A DNA stretch of 64,000 bases from Chaenocephalus aceratus. Its lineage: Eukaryota > Chordata > Actinopteri > Perciformes > Channichthyidae. The stretch lies in assembly GCA_023974075.1 (NCBI GenBank), contig CM043800.1, forward strand, positions 38,449,877 through 38,513,876, read 5' to 3'. The notes beneath the pieces were generated by a model. That model had not been told where the DNA came from. It made no database searches and worked only from the letters and a program-made list of their open reading frames with translations. This document shows, piece by piece, positions 24,271 to 35,560 of this stretch (position 1 is its first letter; each line of letters begins with the position of its first letter). A program made the position numbers and the translations under genes.

Positions 24271-24585
24271 AAGGAACCACCGCCACGCGCACGTGCAGTG
24301 CCAGCTGGGGCTTTAAGGGCACCACCGTCACGCACATGCACAGTGCCGGGTGGGGTCGTGAAGGCACCACCGTCACGCGCATGCGCTGTGCCAGCTGGAG
24401 CTGTAAAGGCACCACCGTCACGCGCATGCGCAGTGCCGGCTGGGGCTGTGAAGGCACCACCGTCACACGCATGCGCAGTGCCGGCTGGAGCTGTGAAGGC
24501 ACCACCGTCACATGCATGTGCAGTGCCGGCTGGAGCTGTAAGGGCACCACCGTCACGCGCATGCGCAGTGCGGGCTGGAGCTGTA
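24271..24585 (+). repeat. 45-bp minisatellite, 7 units, in the DIRS-A linker
   Basis: Seven units start at 24271, 24316, 24361, 24406, 24451, 24496 and 24541. Because 45 is a multiple of three, a frame stays open through all of them and reads a 15-residue repeat of the form KAPPSRACAVPAGAV. Each unit contains the GCGCATGCGC palindrome or a variant. Confidence 0.92.
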
Positions 24586-25032
24586 AGCGTGACATCTCAG
24601 CTGGCTCTAAGGAGCATACAGCAGGAGATACTCACGACATCTGCCTGGGCTTCTCAAAACAGTTACACTCTGTTTTCACAAGCCCAGAGAGAGTCAACCC
24701 ATATTCTGGAGAGAGAGGTTCTCTCTCTCCTAGAAAGAAGGGTTTATCTATAATTCCCGCCAAGCAGAGTCAGATTACGCAGACAAATGTCCTCGTAAAG
24801 CACCCGCTCAACATGGGTCTCATAATAAAACTAAACTCTGCGCGCCACGGCGAGTATTGGTTATTATGTAATGCATAGTGGCACCACACCCGACTTTTCT
24901 AGTGCGGGACGCGCCTACAGGTGCTGTCCTTTCACGGAAGGTGGTCACCACGGACGCATGTCAGACAGGCTGATAGGGTATATTTACGAAGGTCGGCCGG
25001 TGAGAGGCCTCTAGAGCAGAGACCTCCAGCGG
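24586..25032 (+). pseudogene. DIRS-A RT remnant region
   Basis: After the minisatellite the frame reads HILEREVLSLLERRVY, similar to the segment that leads into DIRS reverse transcriptase. The RT catalytic core does not follow; the sequence passes to RNase H at about 24930. A large internal deletion is the simplest reading. Confidence 0.45.
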
Positions 25033-25383
25033 GTGCACGTAAATTACCCGGAGCTTTTAGCGGTGTTCCCCACCCTAAAACGATTCCTGCCTTCTCTCAG
25101 AGGACACCATGTCCTCGTGAGGACAGACAACACGATATCGTGTATGAACCGCCAAGGGAGGTTGCGTTGTCTCCAGTCACACACACTGGCACACAAACTG
25201 ATCCCTTGGAGCGGCAGACGTCTCCTCTATCTGAGAGCAACACAGGTACCGAGAATGATGCACCTCGGGACAGAACTACTGTCCAGAGGTGCACCACTCT
25301 ATGCAGACTGGACTCCACATCCAAGGATCGGGAGTCCGCTGTGGGTGTGTTACGGCGGAGCCCCGTTAAATCTGTTCGCATAA
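24940..25383 (+). pseudogene. DIRS-A RNase H remnant
   Basis: The frame at 25033-25383 reads NYPELLAVFPTLKRFLPSLRGHHVLVRTDNTIS followed by NRQGRLRC and LLSRGAPLYADW, which is the RNase H region of DIRS elements. The usual methyltransferase-like domain that follows is absent. Confidence 0.75.
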
Positions 25384-26334
25384 AGAAAAAATGCTCAATG
25401 ACAGCTGTTCTCTTTAATGCAGGATTTAAACGCACTGTTAGGCGGGGACGCACTCGTACACGATTGACCTCCGGGTCCTCTGTACGCGTTCCCACCCCTG
25501 GCTCTGTTACCCCCAACTCTGGCCAGAGTGAAGGAGCAACGCCACATACTTACTCTGATGTTTCCGCCCTAGCCCGCAACGTACAGGCTGGCGGAGATAT
25601 ATCAGCTGTTGTGCGGGCAGCCATGGCAGCCCCCACCACGCAGGGAGAGATTGTCTCAAGCAGGGGGGGCAATCCTTCACCCACGCCCAGAGCGCAGGGC
25701 ACTATGGGCCTGACCCGTGAGTGGTACAATCTGAATACAGTGGGACTCCCTCAGAAGGTGATAAACACTATTCAGAGTGCGAGAGCTTCCTCCACCAGGT
25801 CTCTTTACGACTGTAAGTGGAGGGTGTTTGAGGAGTGGTGCCTTCAAGAAGGACACATCTCTTTTCAATGTCCTGTCGGGGTGATTTTTATCATTTCTAC
25901 AGGACTTGATCGATAAACACAGAGCTTTCTCCACGATCAAGGTGTACCTGGCTGCTATTGCTGCATGCCACGTAGGCTTTGAGGGTAAGACGGCTAGCCA
26001 ACATCCTTTGGTTTGCCGTTTTATGAAGGGAGCTCGCAGGCTCCTCCCTGTCTCCAGGTCGCTGGTGCCCTTATGGGACCTGGCAATGGTTTTAAATGGG
26101 CTCAGAATGACCCCATTTGAACCCCTGGGAGGAGCTGACATGAAACATCTGTCACTCAAGACAGTGCTGTTACTGGCCCTGGCATCCGCCAAGCGGGTCA
26201 GCGATATTCATGCACTGTCTGTACATCCCTCATGCATTCAGTTCGCCCCAGGGCAAATGAGAGTGTTGCTGAAGCCCAACCCTGCCTTTACACCAAAGGT
26301 GGTTGGTTCGTGTACCCCAATTGACATTGAGGCA

Positions 26335-27674
26335 CAGTGGCGGCTGGTGGAAAATATTTTTGGTGGGGCTATTGATAGAGTGAGTAAAACATTTTTTTTT
26401 GGGAGAAATGACCCCTTAAATTAGGACTTCTGGTGATGTAATGGCGCGTTTCCAGTGCAGCGCGGAGCTCACTTTAATGCTGCGTTCAGACCGGACGCGA
26501 TGCGAATATTCGCTTCGCTCTAAACGCCCCTATCGCATCGCTCTAGTCGCTCGAGTTTCACCGCAGCTGCCAGCTGTGTTTACTTGCATCATTCAAACAA
26601 GACGCGCTGGCTCGGGATCTACAACTACAACAACATGAACATATTTTACTGTGATTAAATTGTAATACACGTTTCTAAATGATGCCGACGTAACAACATA
26701 CTGATACCGGTTAGTAAAAACCATGAATTAATGCTTTGACAAGTCTGCAGACAGACGGCAGGCGAAAAACCTTTTAGAATGCTTGTTTCCTGAATGGAGC
26801 TTGGCTAAGCTAACGCTATATATGCTCCGACCGTCCACACTCACAACAACGGCCTACAGACATAAATAAACCAGCGACTGTATTCTCCATGACACAGACA
26901 GTCTGTGGTTTGTACTTGTTTGTACTTTTGTCTAGTTTCTGAACAGATCGTATCTGTCCCCGGCTGTTTGAAGAGCAAGCATGTGAAACAAAAGATAGCA
27001 TTTACCTGTCTGCATCCAGCTAGCCATGTGAGAAGCCTTGTTGATACGTTTTGTCTTTTTCACGAGCTTGCTGTGATATATACAAATCGGGTTGGTCCGG
27101 TCCAAGGTCTTTAAGTATCAATTTATCTCCCAAACTTCTCCTTTCAAAAGGATTGGAGAGTAGCTCTTGGGCGGACCGAGGTTCCGGCAACTCCACCTGC
27201 ACACCATTCTCATCCAAATACTGCGTCACCTTGGTCACTCACGAGTCTAAAAAACAACTCACGTCAACGCACGTAAGCAACATGGGCGCCAATGTGAGCG
27301 CCCACGTGACCAAAATATTTGACGCCGCTGATTGGCTGAAATTATGTTTCGGCGGCACAGTTTACTATTGAGACTTTTGCAACGTGCTGGTTGCTGCTGT
27401 TTCGCTCGTTTAATGATAAACTAATGCCATGGGCAAGGCCAGGCAGGAAACAGGTGACTTATCAGTAACTTTAGACATCGTAACACAATTTTAAACGAGA
27501 TTGTATTGTAGATTATACATTTTTGTGATACCAATTGTATGATATTTACCTTGTTCATTAAAAATTAAAAAATAAAATATATATATTTTTTTAAATATAT
27601 TTTTTTTAAATATATATTTTTTTATATTGTATCTGGTAAGAGGTGGGGCGGCGCCCCTAGCGCGGCCGCCACTG
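26335..27674 (-). mobile_element. hAT insertion in the DIRS-A recombinase
   Basis: Ends CAGTGGCGGCTGGTGG and the inverse-like GCCGCCACTG are flanked by a perfect 8-bp duplication TTGAGGCA at 26327-26334 and 27675-27682. Removing the insert and one duplication rejoins the recombinase reading frame. The ends resemble those of the almost intact hAT at 48409-52169. Confidence 0.93.
27020..27238 (-). pseudogene. N-terminal fragment of a ZMYM1-like hAT transposase
   Basis: The 72-residue minus-strand frame contains LGDKLILKDLGPDQPDLYISQQAREKDKTYQQGFS, which resembles the segment before the TTF-type zinc finger in ZMYM1-like hAT transposases. The catalytic domain is absent. Family call is from memory of the motif. 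Confidence 0.5.
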
Positions 27675-28161
27675 TTGAGGCATTTCCTCCGCCGCTGGTT
27701 TCCTCCGGGGAGCAGCTGCAGGATCTGTTGTGTCCAGTCCGGGCTTTACACACATATATGGACAGATCAAGGAGCTTCGTCTTAATGACCAACTCTTCGT
27801 GTCCTGGGCTAACCCTCACAAGGGCAAGCCCGTTACTAAGCAACGGCTCTCACACTGAATTGTGGAGGCAATTGCTTTGGCCTATACGAGTCAGAATTTG
27901 CAAGCACCTTCGGGTCTGCGGGCTCACTCGACTCGGGGCCTGGCTACATCCTGGGCTTTGTTCAAGGGTGTTTCCATCCAAGACATCTGTGCAGCGGCGA
28001 GCTGGTCCTCGCCGCTCACTTTTGTCCGCTTTTACAGGCTAGACGTCTCCGCTCCAAGCGTGGCCCGAGCAGTGCTGGGCACCTTGTTGAGTCGGGACTC
28101 TGGTTGATCGGTGATTTTCGAGATAAGCTCGTCTGGCAATACGGGAGCTACAATATCCCAT

Positions 28162-28450
28162 AGTGAGACATCGAACGGAGTGTTATGAATGAGAACTATA
28201 GGTTACTTACGTAACCCCAGTACTCAGAGTAACATGAAGTGAGATGTCTCACCAGACGGCCCTCCTTGCTATGGTGAAGCGAGAAGAGGTGCTTATTTTG
28301 AATGACGCATGCGTTGTGGCGCAAGCTACTTATAGGGGGTGATTCCCCGTGACGCTGACGTCAAGATCACCAGCCAATCAGGATTGGCGTAATGAGATTG
28401 ATGCTTCTGTTTGCTCCGTGATGAGGCGCATCCCATAGTGAGACATCTCA
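28162..28450. repeat. DIRS-A right terminal repeat and adjoining junction
   Basis: The stretch is the inverse of 22405-22590. It also contains GAACTATAGGTTACTTACG near 28194-28212, a segment typical of the internal complementary region of fish DIRS elements. A GTGAGACATC motif appears at 28162 and again, as GTGAGACATCTCAC, at 28439. Confidence 0.8.
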
Positions 28451-28497
28451 CTTCATGTTACCCTGAGACCTGTATTTTCTTGTATCCCATGGAACTG

Positions 28498-30922
28498 CTG
28501 GGGGGAGAGGCTTCTCTGTGATGTGCCGTAATGGTCATCATGGTGACGAGCCACGCCATCGCCACCGCTGCCCGTGAGGCAAAAGGGCTGCGAGGGAGTT
28601 TCCACACGCTGCATTTCACTCCGTCTCTCATCATGAGGCGCGTACACGCCCAGAGGATGAGAGGTGTGTGTATACTGTCCACACGAGGCATTATAACGGT
28701 GCTCGTGGATTTATTATGACCGTGTGTAGGAGGCATATCTGGGACAGAGGAATGCCGCGAGCTCTGCAGTTTATAAACCAATAGGTTAAAAACAGCAGGC
28801 TTCTGCAGCAAATGAACCACCTCTGGAGTGTCCCCAGTCCCCTGTTGGAAGAGACCCAGGGCCATGGGGATCACCACGTGACCAGCTGACGCCAACGCCG
28901 AGCAAGCAGTTGCGTCACGGAGAGGGCTGTGTGGGTTGTGAAATTCCGGAGGAGAGCTGTCAGTTTCTCCACTCGCTGCCGCGAGAGCAGCGCTCTGCTG
29001 GCTGAGTTTAATTCCACTCCAGATAAACATTTGTCTGAGAGGGAAGAGGACAGCTCTTCTTCCAATTTATTATGAAACCCAGGCTTTGACAGATGCGATA
29101 CGAGATGTACCGTCTGTAAAGCGACTTCCTCCCTGGAGCAAGCCAGCAAATAGCAGGTCGTCCAGAGGAAACCACCCTCTCATCCCTCCTCTGTGTAGTG
29201 GCTCCAGCCTTCTCTACACAAAAATGTGAGGAGCCAGGAAATATCCGAACGGCAGATGATTGTCTGGTCTGATATTCCCTGAAATGAGAAAACGCAGGAA
29301 TTTCCTGTGTTTCGGGATGAGGGGTACGTGGAAGTATGCATCCTTCAGGTGGAAGTGAACCAGTCGTCCTGGTGAACACATTCCAGCACCTGTTTGATCG
29401 TCAGCATGTGGAATACTGACAGATCGAGGATGTCTCATTGCCCCAGTCTTTTTCGGGATTAGAAAAATAACGGGAGTGAAAACCCCTGATTTTCCTCCCT
29501 TTGAGGAACCCTGGAAATATCCTCTTTCAACAGGAGTTCCAGCAGCTCGGATTGGAGCGCAAGACATAGCTTCTGGGAGGACAGGAGTGTTTCCTGTATC
29601 CCATTGAACTGTGGGGGGAGGAGAGGCGAACTGCAGGACGCATCCTCTGCTGAGCAGCCTGCTCATCCATCTGTCCATCAGACCCACGCACTGCTACTCT
29701 GAGAAAACCTCTGAGAGCGGGCGCACGTTCTCGAGATGTGTTTTTTTGGTCGTCATGGTGACGAGCCACGCCAGAGCCCCTACCGCCGCTGCCCGTGAGG
29801 CAACCCAAGGTGAGCTTGGACCGAAAGGGCTGCGCGGGGGCCTCCACACGCTGTGTCTCACTCCGACTCTCATCATGAGGCGCGTACACGCTCAGGGGAT
29901 GGATGGAGGTGTGTGCAGTGCTGCCCACATGAAGCGTTATAATGGTGCTCATGGGTTTATTAAGGCCGTGTGTACGAGGCGTATCTCGGACAGAGGAATG
30001 CTGCGAGCTCTGCAGGTTATTAACAGGGGTTAAAACCGGCAGGCTTCTGCAGCGAGCCCTGCTGTCTACTTAATCAACAGATTAGTAGCAGCCGGCTTAA
30101 TTAGCGAGCTCTGCAGTTTATTAACCGATAGGTTAAAACCAGCAGAATTCTGCAGCGAGCCCTGACGCCGTGGCGCTGCGGGCGCTGCCGCTGGGGCACT
30201 CAGCCTGGAATACTGCTCCTTCCCGCGTTCTGGCTTCTCTGTGATGTGCCGTAATGGTCGTCATGGTGACGAGCCACGCCATTGCCCTCGCCGCCACTGC
30301 CCGTGAGGCGAAAGGGCTGCGAGGAAGCCTCCACACGCTGCGTTTCACTCCGGCTGTCATCATGAGGCGTGTACACGCTCAGGGGATGAGTGGAGGTGTG
30401 TGCAGTGCTGTCCACATGAGGCGTTAAAACGGCGCTCATGGGTTATTATGACCGTGTGTGGAGGCGTATCTCGGACAGAGGAATGCCGCGAGCTCTGCAG
30501 GTTATTAACCGACAGGTTAAAACCGGCAGGCTTCTGCAGCGAGCCCTGCTGTCTATTAATCAACAGATTAGTGGCAGCCGGCTTAATTAGCGCGCTCTGA
30601 AATGTATTAACCGACAGGTTACAACCAGGCTTTAGCAACAAGCCCTGCTGGCTATTAACCGACAGGTTATAGGCAGCTGGTTTACACAGGGCGTGAGGAA
30701 ACCCTAGGTGGGCTGGGACCGCGGGGCCTCCACACGCTGCGTCTCACTCCGACTCTCATCATGAGACGCGTCCACGCTCCGGGGATGGATGGAGGTGTGT
30801 GCAGCGCTGCCCACATGAGGCGTTAAAACGGTGCTCATGGGTTATTATGACCGTGTGTAGGAGGCGTATCTCGGACAGAGGAATGCCGCGAGCTCTGCAC
30901 GTTATTAACCGATAGGTTAAAA
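28498..30922 (-). repeat. Four dispersed copies of a roughly 300-bp unit in DIRS-B
   Basis: Units lie at about 28498-28800, 29740-30035, 30231-30530 and 30700-30922. Shared landmarks are TCATGGTGACGAGCCACGCC, CATCATGAGGCG, GTACACGC and TTATTAACCGATAGGTTAAA. The RT segment at 28800-29720 sits between units 1 and 2. Shorter repeats around GCAGCGAGCCCTGCTGTCTA occur at 30046, 30536 and 32147. Confidence 0.8.
28800..29720 (-). pseudogene. DIRS-B reverse transcriptase, frameshifted
   Basis: The minus strand shows GVFTPVIFLIPKKTGAMRHP, FHLKDAYFHVPLIPKHRKFLR and LPFGYF at 29214-29500, then in other frames SLGFIINWKKS and ELNSASRALLSRQRVEKL down to about 28871. These are RT landmarks of DIRS elements. 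At least two frame changes are present. Confidence 0.75.
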
Positions 30923-32123
30923 CAGGGCCGGACTGGGACAATAAGTCAGGCCGGGAATTATACACCCAGCCAGGCCACTACCAGTTTTTTGTGCCATTTT
31001 GCTGGATTTATTTGTCAATATTTACAGCGTTGTTGCCCATAGTGATAGCCCTCTAAATCTACTACCAAAAAATAAACATATGGAGATGGGTTACTATTTA
31101 AACAAATGTGCAAATCTATTTAGGAACCTATTCATGTGAACATATTTTAAGTGGAGGTGGACCTCAAATCCTATAGGGGGGTCCGGGGGCATGCTCCCCC
31201 GTTAAGATTTTTTTTTTTAAATGTTGGACTTAAATGCATCAATCTGGTGCACTTTGAGGGGGAAATAAAGAGACTACACCCACATGAAACAGAACTGTAT
31301 ACATTTAAATAATCATAAAATCATAATAACATGGCCATAACCAATAACATACCATATCCAATATGAAAAAACATTGAAACTTGTTTATTTATTTGTTTTT
31401 GGTTCATTTATAGTTGTGAGTGTGTCTGGGCTCCTGAACCAGCCTCACCTGTCTCCCCCTTCTCCTCTTTGAGGCAGCAGCAAAGACTAGTTTTAGCTTA
31501 GTTTTTAAAGTTTATCTTACATTTTTTCACCTAGTTAACGTTTTTTATTATTATTCATGCACATTTTACTAATCAGTCCCCCTTCAAATGGAAATATGTG
31601 TTTACATGAATGGTGACCAAACCGTGAGACCCACTGAGAACTAAGTTAACTATCTAAACACTCAGCAGAGTCCTTTGCCTCACCTGAGCTGTAGTTATCA
31701 GTCTCTCAGTCTGACAGGAGAGGACTCTCCTCCACCTTGTTGTTGAAACAGCTCCTTATATCCGTTTGCGCAGCTAGCTAGCACCAGATGCTAACAACAA
31801 CAATAGCCTACACGTAACCGGTGCGCGCGCTTTCTCTCTCTTGCTCACTTGCGCCACACATACACACACACACCCTCCCAAGCTTGAATGACACACAGAG
31901 ACCAATCGAGGGCATTAGTGTATGGTCTGTATGAAAGTGGCCATGTCGGCAGGCCACTTCATGTAGACAGCCAGTCACCCTCTGTGAGGCAGAGTCAGAC
32001 CCACATTTGCGAAGCGTTGCGTTCACAATACATACATAAAAAAAATCCTCAGGCCAGCAGGCCACTTAGCAGGCCAGGCCATCGGGAAACCTCCCAGTGC
32101 TCCCGATGGCCAGTCCGGGCCTG
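30923..32123. mobile_element. hAT insertion in DIRS-B
   Basis: Ends CAGGGCCGGACTGG and CCAGTCCGGGCCTG are flanked by an 8-bp duplication GGTTAAAA at 30915-30922 and 32124-32131. The body from 31140 to 31870 is homologous to 12420-13070. No transposase frame is present. Confidence 0.92.
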
Positions 32124-32179
32124 GGTTAAAACCAGCAGGTTTCTGCAGGGAGCCCTGCTGTCTACTTAATCAACAGATT

Positions 32180-33180
32180 AGTGGCAGCCGGCTTAATTAC
32201 CGGCTCTGCTTCCTCGGAGGCTCTCGCGGAGCAGACCAGGAGCGGGGGACACGCCGCCGGGAGACCCTGTCTCTGGGGTGGCGGGGGAGCGGAGACGTGG
32301 GACGGAGCCCCTGCAGCCGCCGAAGGGCGAGTCTGACGCCGAGACGGTTGCTGTGAGCGTCTCTCCGCTTGCGGCCTCCTGTGGCCGGCGTAGATGCCGC
32401 AGCTGCTGCGGGCGTTGATGCGGCTGTGGCAGCTCAGCCGGCTGGAGCTAGCTGCACATGCTGGAGAATGTTGTCCGCCTGTTCCGCGGCCGTCTTCATG
32501 GACTCCACCATGGCGTGTAACTGGGGTCCGAGCAGCCCATCCGGGCTGATTGGAGCGTCCAGTAGCACTTTTCTGGCCGTCTCCGTAACAGACGCCTACT
32601 TCAGCCCGAGGTGGCGCTGGATCAGTGTCACCCACGCGGAAATCCTCGCCTGGGAGACAGCGACGGACGCGCACAGAATGAGCGCCGTGCTGGCCGCCTT
32701 GCTGATTTCCTCTGCCTCGGTGGTGGACCACTCTACCAGTGTCCCCACCGAGTTTGAGAGCCGCGCGATGTTATTCGCCGCCGCGCTGTTATTCGCCGCC
32801 GCGCTGTTATTCGCCGCCGCGCTGTTATTTGCCGCCGCGCTGTGGTGAGGGAGAGGGGGAAAGCATGTTCGGCCGCCAAACTGGCACCCTGCTCCGACTG
32901 TCTCCCCCGTCCAGAGGAGGGAGGGGAGAACCGAACTGTGAACTGTGGAGGGAGGCGGGGCAGGAGTTGCCTTTTTCTTCGGACTCCTGCCCGGCACTCG
33001 GCCCCAGGGACACGAGGCCCTGTCCAAGGGCTCGTAAGCCTGGACGGGCCAATCGTCCTCCTCGGTCACAGCAGCAAGAGCGTCCGCTCTCCGCTTCCCG
33101 TCGCCCGAGGGGAGACGAGCGCAGTGTGTGCATACCTGCTGGTTTAGAGCCGCGTACGCGTGCTCTGACCCCCGGCATGA
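32180..33180 (-). pseudogene. DIRS-B gag, broken
   Basis: On the minus strand, frames at 33069-32596 and onward contain an Ala/Asn-rich run made by a 15-bp repeat (32770-32840), ALILCASVAVSQARISAWVTLIQRHLGLK, and after a frame change a LLDAPISPDGLLGP-like segment near 32520-32570. The last is a landmark of DIRS gag. A Pro/Gly/Arg-rich tail follows. Frame changes make it inactive. Confidence 0.65.
32770..32842. repeat. 15-bp tandem repeat, about 5 units
   Basis: TTATTCGCCGCCGCGCTG-type units of about 18 bp (15-bp core plus variant) are repeated head to tail inside the DIRS-B gag and give the SAAANN-like run on the minus strand. Confidence 0.75.
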
Positions 33181-33480
33181 TTCGCATACTGCTTTTATCT
33201 CTGCTGCTCATAACTCATTATGAACCCAGAGCCACATGAGGGACAATCACGGACGCAGTTGTCCTGATGATTCTCAATTGCTGTGCTTCAGTAACTGTGC
33301 TGGTTTGCTGAAGAAAAGAGGGAGCAGATTGCCGGGCCCCCTTCCTACTTATACCGGAAGGAGGCCCGAGGGTGGGGCCCACCTAGCGGGTGGGCGTGGA
33401 CTACAAGTGTTTCAGTGCTGCGCGGGGGCGCAGAGGGATAACCCAATAGCGATAGCCTTAGAGGGCGAAGCCATATACGA

Positions 33481-33730
33481 AATAGAACAACCAAAAATTC
33501 ATGTAAAACTAGATACATTAAAAACATGTGACAATAACAATAATAACATTCAGTGTTATTGCAGCAGACTTTGTCTACAACAGCCTGTCAGACACTGAAA
33601 AACCTCATCATGTGCTTCTTGGTATTGATATTCTGAATATCTTCATGGAAATGTTACTCACTGCAGTTTATTTAGACTATTTTTATGAATAAAAGTTAAG
33701 CAATAACAGAGTGGAAGGTATTACCGGGAC
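33481..33730. other. Short stretch, nothing recognised
   Basis: AT-rich sequence between the DIRS-B end and D2, with no coding frame or repeat that I can name. Confidence 0.4.
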
Positions 33731-35560
33731 AACCTGATCTCACCAGAATGCGTGACTCCACCACGACTCCTTAACACCACAATGCGTGGTGGAGTCACGA
33801 ACTTTGTTACATTTACGTGTCGGCACCACGCAAACAACCCCTATGTAAAGTGAATGAGGCTCCTTTGTTGTGGTGCACACACGCATTTCTACAACGTCCC
33901 GCAGTGAGCTTTTATTCTATTTTTTAAATCTACTTTATAGCTTGTAGTAACTCACGGGAGGCTTCTTTTATTTTATTTGTCTTCATAATAATTTTTATTT
34001 TTCGTCAGAATGTAAAAATTACATTAGTTCCGAATGTTTGTTCTCAAAAAACTGCATTGTGTGTAATACAACTGTGATTTTTATTAAATTAGTTAGTTTT
34101 TAAGGAAGGCCAGAGCTTCAGCTGTGTCAAATAGATTGTTCCCTTTAGTTAACGTTATTTAAAAGATAATGATCATGTCCCCTGTATTGTATTACGAGCG
34201 TCCATTGGATAACGGAGAATTGTACACCCGGAAGTAAGTATTCTCCTTACTGTCGATTGATTTTACAGTGATATCTGCACTACTCATCGACTAAAAAACA
34301 CCAGATTATCCTTGATAATTACACAACATTGATTGGTTTGAATTGTGTGCAATGCTTTTGTATTTTTCCCCTTCGATTCGGAGAAACAAATGTTTTTTCT
34401 GAGTTTTAGGATGGCTGAAGACACTACACTACACAGAATCCTCCGCTATCGTTTGGGACTACACCATGTGCTTAGCTTGACAAACCCGTGATCAGTCCTC
34501 AACCTCTGTGATTGGATGTTGGAGTGGCAGTGTGCGAAGTTTACACAGAGCGTCAAAAAGGACTTTGAAATGGAATGAAACCCATCGACGGCACACTATT
34601 CAAAACAGGAATCGAACGTGTCCTACCCCCCCCCCCCCCCCACAGTGCTACGCAATAAAACAGATAGGCCTACACAGAAAAAATAGTGAAATAGTGCAAT
34701 AAGAGTCTATATACAAGTGATTGGAATATGATATATTAGATAAATAATTTCTAAGTAGCAGCCAGATGAATGTTATTTCTAAGTTCAGGTGTTTAATAAT
34801 CGTATAGCCTGTGGGATGAAGCTGTCTCTGTGTCTGGTGGTTTTAGTCCGGATGCTGCGGTACCGCCTGCCAGACGGCAGCAGACAGAACAGTTTGTGGC
34901 TGGGGTGATGGGGGTCTTTTATAATCCTGAGGGCTTTCTTTAAGGTTAACATGGTATTTTTACCCCACTACATTTATTTTAGTTACTTTACAGATTTGGA
35001 TTAATGATGTGAAATATAAACAACCCTTAAATCAGACTTTAGTTACACCTGAGTGAAATTCAGTGAAGGTGATTGTCAAGTGCCAACAATCAGGCGAGAT
35101 ATTTGATAGTTGGTGCTTGAGAAGACTAAATATTTATCTGCAGATCCGTTTAAAGCATATTAATTACTCGTTATTCTCTAATAGTTAATTAAAGACTGTA
35201 TATAATGGCTATTTTGCACATCCCTTTCAAGATTTCAAGATTTTCTAAGGTTTATTGACATATCATATACACAACAGTGTAGTTATGCAATGAATGAAAA
35301 ACTTGGGTCACAGGTTCCTCAACAGTGCATTACAAGACATCTATCAATATGTGTGTATACTTCCACCATTACACTGTCGTATTCTACACATTTCTTATAC
35401 TATCTACATACATAAGATTATAATTAATGTGTATAATATCAGTTAAAATAAGTGCTTCAACATAGTTAACATTTGCAGGAAAGTTGATTGTCAAGTTCCA
35501 AAACAAACCATGCAATTTAGACTTTGTCAGGCTTAATATTTATCTGTAGATAGATACCCC
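33731..35560. mobile_element. Long-TIR element D2, right end missing
   Basis: It starts AACCTGATCTCACCAGAATG and follows D1 (19160 to about 20800) closely to about 35395, including the 15-bp hairpin (33751-33765 with 33785-33799) and the LINE tail (34805-34940, minus). Beyond 35395 it differs from D1 and contains a partial internal repeat (35470-35550 resembles 35068-35150). The inverted right end was not found. Confidence 0.7.

Larger units (their letters stand above)
25713..28107 (+). pseudogene. DIRS-A tyrosine recombinase, split by a hAT
   Basis: N-terminal part at about 25730-26334: NTVGLPQKVINTIQSARASSTRSLYD, then after a frame change near 25900 HRAFSTIKVYLAAIAACHVGF and ALASAKRVSDIHALS (first catalytic Arg). 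C-terminal part at 27683-28107: RAHSTRG (catalytic His and Arg) and FVRFYRLD (catalytic Tyr). A TGA sits near 27856. All four catalytic positions are still readable, but frameshift, stop and a 1340-bp hAT make the gene dead. Confidence 0.85.
22401..28450 (+). mobile_element. DIRS retrotransposon A with inverted terminal repeats
   Basis: Order on the plus strand: terminal repeat, gag, repeat-rich linker, RNase H remnant, tyrosine recombinase, inverted terminal repeat. Most of RT and all of the methyltransferase-like domain are missing. DIRS elements use a tyrosine recombinase rather than an integrase and carry inverted rather than direct terminal repeats, which matches. A hAT splits the recombinase at 26335-27674. 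Confidence 0.85.
28460..33480 (-). mobile_element. DIRS element B, opposite orientation
   Basis: Read on the minus strand: terminal-repeat-like sequence (about 33350-33480), gag (about 33180-32180), a block of repeats, and RT (about 29720-28800). RNase H and recombinase are not seen. A hAT interrupts it at 30923-32123. It abuts DIRS-A tail to tail. Confidence 0.75.

Noticed and set aside
24028..24753. Stand-alone 241-codon repeat protein gene
   Set aside because: It sits inside DIRS-A between gag and RNase H and its tail reads into RT-like sequence, so it is better explained as linker of that element with an expanded minisatellite.
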